NCBI GenBank assembly: GCA_016735355.1
Contig: JAERRQ010000187.1
Coordinates: 1-9,552 of the forward strand
Reading direction: 5' to 3'
Source: Desulfobacterales bacterium
GTDB taxonomy: Bacteria > Desulfobacterota > Desulfobacteria > Desulfobacterales > BuS5
Length of the DNA stretch: 9,552 nt
This document shows, one piece after another, positions 6,856 through 9,552 of this stretch (its first letter is position 1; every line of letters starts with the position of its first letter). The notes beneath the pieces are model-generated. The model worked only from the letters and a program-made list of their open reading frames with translations. It ran no database searches and was not told the DNA's origin. A program made the translations under genes and the position numbers.

Positions 6856-8646
6856 TCAATCCTGTGTTAATCTTTTTTTAACCTCTTTTGCGACACTGTT
6901 ACTCATTCCGGGCAGCGCGCTTATTTCATCCAGCGTTGCTGTCCGGATTTTTTTTATGCTTTTAAAATGCGTTAAAAGAATTTTTTTTCTCTTTTTGCCA
7001 ACTCCCGGAATATCATCAAGCTCCGAATGCAGAAATGACTTGCTGCGGCGCCGGCGATGAAATGATATGGCAAAACGGTGGGCCTCATCTCTTATTCTTT
7101 GCAGGAATAAAAGGGTATCTCCCTTTTTTCCCATCTGAATAGGATTAATTCTTCCATACCTATATATCTTATCTTTGGTTTCCCCTTTTTTGTCATCTCT
7201 TTTTGCTATTCCTATTATCTCAAATCCTACAGAAAGGTTCAGCTCTTTAATAACTGATACCGCAATATTCAGCTGGCCCTTGCCACCGTCAACAACAAGC
7301 AAATCAGGATAGGATTCTGTTTCGCCGCCATCTCTATAACGCCTGGTTAATGCTTCCAACATACAGGCATAATCATCCTGAGCATGGGCGGTTTTTATTT
7401 TAAATTTTTTGTATGAGGACTTATCTGGCTGACCGTTTTTAAAGACTACCATTGCCGAAACGGCATCTTTACCTGAAATATGAGAATTATCAAAACATTC
7501 TATCCAAAATGGGATTCTGTCTATTTTCAGCTCATGTTTCAGCCTTGCAAGCATATCTTCTCTAACCGCATCAGAAGCCGCTATCTCCCTTAACCTGTTT
7601 TCTGCATTTTTTAACGCCATATTAGCAAGCTGCAATTTTTCACCCCTTTGAGGTCTGAGCACCCGGACTTTTTTACCTTTGATTCTGCTTAAAAAGTCTT
7701 CCAGCAAAGATAAATTATCCGGCATCGAAGAGGCCAATATCTCTTTTGGAATATAAGGGGTATTCTCATAATTCTGCCTGATAAAAGTCTCTATAATTTC
7801 CGCATCAGTTGAAAAAGTTTCACTAAAACCAAAATGCCGGGTGCCAAGCAGAAACCCTCCACGCACAGTCAGCAATGTAATCATGGCATTCCCATGCATT
7901 CGTGCCACTGCCAGCACATCCCTGTCCTTTAAATCGGTTGTCACCGCAACCTGCTTTTCAAGAGTCTTTTCAAGGGCAAACATTTTGTCCCTTAATTGAG
8001 CAGCCCTTTCAAAATCCTTATATTCAGCCGCAGACTTCATCAGGCTCTTTATATCCTGAAGCAGCTCAGGAGTCCTGCCCTTTAAAAACATAATAACTTC
8101 ATTGACTATTTCATCATACTCAGACCTGGCCACATCGAGACAGCAGGGCGCCAGGCACGCTCCTATCTGGTGGTTAAGACATGGGCGGGACCGGCTTTTA
8201 AATGACCCGCCTTTGCATTTTCTCAGCTTGAATGTTTTATTAATAACCTTGAGAGTCTGGCGCACGGCCAGGGCCGAAGAAAAGGGCCCAAAATATTTTG
8301 CGCCGTCTTTGGCTATTTTTCGGACTATAGCAAGGTTGGGATAATCGCTGTTAAGGTCGATGCGCAGAGAGGGATATCTCTTACCGTCCTTGAAGATAAC
8401 ATTATACTTGGGCTTATGTTTTTTTATCAGGTTGGATTCAAGAATCAGGGCTTCTTTTTCAGTTGCGGTGATAATGGTATCAAAACCGTCAATTTTTTTT
8501 ACAAGAACGCCGGTTTTCATGTCAGTCTGCACCGGTTTGGAAAAGTATGAAGAGAGACGTTTTTTTAAATTTGCGGCTTTGCCCACATAGATAATCTTTC
8601 CGGCAGCATCCTTCATCAAGTATACACCGGGCTCGGAAGAAACCAT
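6856..8646 (-). CDS. uvrC: UvrABC system protein C (excinuclease subunit C)
   Basis: Makes the 3' and 5' incisions around UvrB-bound DNA lesions in nucleotide excision repair. From the ATG at 8646 it has 596 residues. The GIY-YIG domain spans 7-90 (GVYLMKD, YVG at 20-22, Arg30, Glu70). Cys144, 156, 164 and 168 have the spacing C-x11-C-x7-C-x3-C described for the UvrC iron-sulfur cluster. A UVR (UvrB-binding) helix pair lies at about 200-235. The RNase H-like nuclease has FDNSHISG (Asp386), VVDGGKGQ (Asp453) and EAHRFA (521-526). Tandem helix-hairpin-helix motifs lie at 543-596. The frame stays open upstream to 8697, giving LTSKNLHDKLL before Met1, which looks like the normal UvrC N-terminal helix. 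The true start may therefore be an AUU at 8691-8689, preceded by AAGGG. The ATG at 8646 lacks a clear ribosome site. Confidence 0.96.
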   Translation of the reverse strand: MVSSEPGVYLMKDAAGKIIYVGKAANLKKRLSSYFSKPVQTDMKTGVLVKKIDGFDTIITATEKEALILESNLIKKHKPKYNVIFKDGKRYPSLRIDLNSDYPNLAIVRKIAKDGAKYFGPFSSALAVRQTLKVINKTFKLRKCKGGSFKSRSRPCLNHQIGACLAPCCLDVARSEYDEIVNEVIMFLKGRTPELLQDIKSLMKSAAEYKDFERAAQLRDKMFALEKTLEKQVAVTTDLKDRDVLAVARMHGNAMITLLTVRGGFLLGTRHFGFSETFSTDAEIIETFIRQNYENTPYIPKEILASSMPDNLSLLEDFLSRIKGKKVRVLRPQRGEKLQLANMALKNAENRLREIAASDAVREDMLARLKHELKIDRIPFWIECFDNSHISGKDAVSAMVVFKNGQPDKSSYKKFKIKTAHAQDDYACMLEALTRRYRDGGETESYPDLLVVDGGKGQLNIAVSVIKELNLSVGFEIIGIAKRDDKKGETKDKIYRYGRINPIQMGKKGDTLLFLQRIRDEAHRFAISFHRRRRSKSFLHSELDDIPGVGKKRKKILLTHFKSIKKIRTATLDEISALPGMSNSVAKEVKKRLTQD

Positions 8647-8730
8647 TAGCAGTTTGTCATGCAGATTTTTTGACGTTAATTGAATGATAATTTGCTACCC
8701 TTAATAAACCATAAAAAATGAAATACGTAG

Positions 8731-8751
8731 GGGCGGATTCCATATCCGCCC
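8731..8751. repeat. REP-like hairpin, 8-bp perfect stem
   Basis: GGGCGGAT (8731-8738) and ATCCGCCC (8744-8751) pair perfectly around TCCAT. Part of the motif recurs just after it (ATTCCATGTCCGCC, 8752-8765), so the element looks tandemly decayed. It lies about 40-60 nt before the extended uvrC start and may be in its leader. A GC-rich palindrome in AT-rich intergenic DNA is typical of REP-type repeats. Confidence 0.6.
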
Positions 8752-8773
8752 ATTCCATGTCCGCCAAAACGAT

Positions 8774-8800
8774 ACAGGGCAGAAATGGATTCTGCCCTGT
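8774..8800. repeat. Hairpin with 11-bp perfect stem
   Basis: ACAGGGCAGAA (8774-8784) and TTCTGCCCTGT (8790-8800) pair perfectly around ATGGA. No T-run follows on either strand, so it is not a classical intrinsic terminator. It lies 22 bp from the hairpin at 8731-8751, forming a pair of adjacent palindromes upstream of uvrC. Confidence 0.65.
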
Positions 8801-8805
8801 AAACC

Positions 8806-8967
8806 GTGAAGGGTTACGATAATATTTTTTCAAGCATTTTGAAAGGAGTAATGGGGCTAATCGCAAAAAAACCGCAAGCCGGCGCCTGTGAACCGTGTAC
8901 AGTCACAAACTATATACAAACATTTCGTCTTTGGGAGAGGGAAATTACAAAACCCAAAAGCCTTTAA
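8806..8967 (+). CDS. Possible small ORF or gene remnant, unknown function
   Basis: A 53-residue frame starting at GTG 8806, with an internal ATG at 8851. AAGGAG stands only 2 nt before that ATG, which is too close for normal use. The predicted peptide has one CEPC motif (positions 28-31 of the longer form), a basic stretch (AKKPQ) and ends in ITKPKSL. No family is recognised. The surrounding sequence is hairpin-rich and the frame is short enough to occur by chance. It is listed because no other reading explains this segment. Confidence 0.15.
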   Translation: MKGYDNIFSSILKGVMGLIAKKPQAGACEPCTVTNYIQTFRLWEREITKPKSL

Positions 8968-9177
8968 AAAATAATTAAGCACCAAATTAACTTGACAAAT
9001 AAACCCAAGCAGTATGTATATATTCATATGATGACATTAAATTTAAGCTTTATAGGTTTGTCTTAATTGTAGATCGCAATGGTAGGGCTTGAACTCGATT
9101 CTCTTTTGGATTATATGACTTTATCTCATTAATACAAGGAGTTGGAGACTTAGCTTGACGCGTAGTCAGCACCACGA

Positions 9178-9202
9178 TTCCCGGCGGCGCAGCCGCCGGG
9201 AA
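9178..9202. repeat. GC-rich hairpin with 11-bp perfect stem
   Basis: TTCCCGGCGGC (9178-9188) and GCCGCCGGGAA (9192-9202) pair perfectly around the triplet GCA. It is by far the most GC-rich short segment in the window. No T-run follows, so it is an unlikely terminator. It sits directly before a second hairpin at 9210-9259, and together they look like one compound repeat downstream of the receiver-domain gene. Confidence 0.7.
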
Positions 9203-9209
9203 CGCAGAA

Positions 9210-9259
9210 TTCAGCGGTTTGTGGGGCGTAGCGAAATGGAGTTTCGCAAATCCGCTGAA
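9210..9259. repeat. Stacked hairpin, second half of a compound repeat
   Basis: The outer stem TTCAGCGG/CCGCTGAA (9210-9217 with 9252-9259) extends by TTT/AAA. The inner stem is GCGAAA/TTTCGC (9231-9236 with 9242-9247) around TGGAG. A one-sided 10-nt bulge (GTGGGGCGTA, 9221-9230) separates them. The shape is RNA-like, with two stems, an internal bulge and a pentaloop, and it follows the 9178-9202 hairpin by 7 nt. It could be a repeat, an mRNA-end stabiliser or a small RNA fold. Confidence 0.6.
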
Positions 9260-9333
9260 ATGACAGGTTCTATGCCCATTCTCTTTTACTGCCCCCAACT
9301 TTATTATCAGGAATAGGATAATTATTCGAAACT

Positions 9334-9552
9334 TTAGTCTTTGTCCCCATCCAGTGCCTCGCGCACCTTAATGGACAGGGCCTTAATGGAAAAGGGCTTC
9401 TGGATGAAGCCTATGCTCCCCCGGTCCATGATTTCTGTTGCCTGCCCGTTGATGCTGTAGCCGCTTGACAGGAGGACATTGACATTGCCATTGATCGCTT
9501 TCAGTCGATCGAATGTTTCACTGCCTCCCATGTCCGGCATGATTATGTCCAG
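9334..9552 (-). CDS. Response-regulator receiver (REC) domain, C-terminal part (5' end outside window)
   Basis: The minus-strand frame is open to the window edge and ends in TAA at 9336-9334. The 72 visible residues begin LDIIMPDMGG. The Asp in codon 9549-9547 matches the phospho-accepting aspartate before the M-P-x-M-x-G turn. LLSSGYS supplies the conserved Ser/Thr, and QKPF the conserved Lys-Pro. The helix SIKALSIKVREAL closes the domain, and the protein ends nine residues or fewer later, with no output domain. Such a C-terminal REC is typical of hybrid sensor histidine kinases, but a single-domain CheY-like regulator cannot be excluded because the N-terminus is missing. An ATG at 9540 is the second codon-block of the motif, not a real start. 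It shares strand with uvrC but is separated from it by 687 bp of repeats. Confidence 0.9.
   Translation of the reverse strand: MDIIMPDMGGSETFDRLKAINGNVNVLLSSGYSINGQATEIMDRGSIGFIQKPFSIKALSIKVREALDGDKD

Larger units (their letters stand above)
8647..9333. other. Long hairpin-rich intergenic region upstream of uvrC
   Basis: 687 bp between the receiver-domain gene and uvrC, both on the minus strand. It contains hairpins at 8731-8751, 8774-8800 and 9178-9259, the probable 5' extension of uvrC (8647-8691), and a weak plus-strand frame at 8806-8967. A TTGACA (8992-8997) sits near AT-rich candidate -10 hexamers (9015-9024), but no gene follows it. The minus-strand frame across 9050-9298 runs through the GC-rich hairpins and looks non-coding. 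No tRNA, CRISPR or transposase was found. Confidence 0.6.

Noticed and set aside
6860..6885. T-run (6872-6878) after mdh as an intrinsic terminator
   Set aside because: Only a weak A/T stem precedes it, and the run lies within uvrC codons for lysine, so it is explained by coding sequence.
8657..8866. Minus-strand frame of 69 codons upstream of uvrC
   Set aside because: It runs through both palindromes (8731-8800) in a different frame from uvrC, and its peptide repeats hairpin-derived residues (ADMEWADMESA). Nothing supports translation.
8885..8905. TGTGA...TCACA inverted repeat resembling a CRP/FNR site
   Set aside because: The spacer is 11 nt, not the 6 nt of CRP sites, and no supported gene or promoter is correctly placed beside it.
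8992..9024. TTGACA followed by AT-rich sequence as a plus-strand promoter
   Set aside because: The best -10 matches are poor at 17-nt spacing (TGTATA), or need 19-21 nt. No plus-strand gene follows before the window ends.
9050..9298. Minus-strand frame of 82 codons
   Set aside because: It crosses the GC-rich hairpins, and the Ala/Pro-rich middle is what those palindromes give in any open frame. No RBS or domain.
1..9552. CRISPR arrays, tRNA or rRNA genes, transposases, phage genes, toxin-antitoxin pairs
   Set aside because: No regularly spaced direct repeats, cloverleaf-like sequence, or recognisable mobile-element or defence protein was found on either strand.

Overview
The window looks like a chromosomal segment of a moderately AT-rich, Gram-negative anaerobe of the deltaproteobacterial (Desulfobacterota) type. 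This is an inference from an MglA-type GTPase beside DUF4388/cyclic-nucleotide-barrel and PilZ proteins, a 310-residue LDH-like malate dehydrogenase, a free biotin carboxyl carrier protein, and hairpin-rich intergenic repeats. No marker gene fixes the species.

Layout. Positions 1-147 (+) are the 3' end of a biotin carboxyl carrier protein, closed by a long hairpin (211-270) shared with the convergent parB-like gene. From 5466 down to 225 a minus-strand series reads: TPR-like/PilZ-like protein, a 119-bp hairpin-rich repeat element, an MglA-type GTPase, a DUF4388 plus double cNMP-barrel protein, a small PilZ protein, purC, and an orphan ParB-like protein. From the GTPase to purC the gaps are only 6-11 bp, so these four are very probably one transcript. 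mdh (5923-6855, +) has a good RBS and promoter. It meets uvrC (8646-6856, -) stop codon to stop codon with no base between them. Upstream of uvrC, 687 bp carry three strong hairpin elements and no convincing gene. The window ends in the C-terminal half of a response-regulator receiver domain (9334-9552, -).

How the genes fit together. The most interesting group is 2158-5466: a polarity-type small GTPase, a DUF4388/cNMP-barrel scaffold whose first barrel has lost the usual ligand-binding glutamate, a canonical c-di-GMP-type PilZ protein, and a helical-repeat protein ending in a degenerate PilZ-like domain. This suggests a c-di-GMP-linked GTPase module, perhaps for surface motility or cell polarity, co-transcribed with the housekeeping gene purC. 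mdh, purC, uvrC and the carboxylase carrier are ordinary housekeeping genes. Other notable points are a likely non-AUG (AUU) start for uvrC and a repeat element that supplies the last 14 codons of the ParB-like gene.
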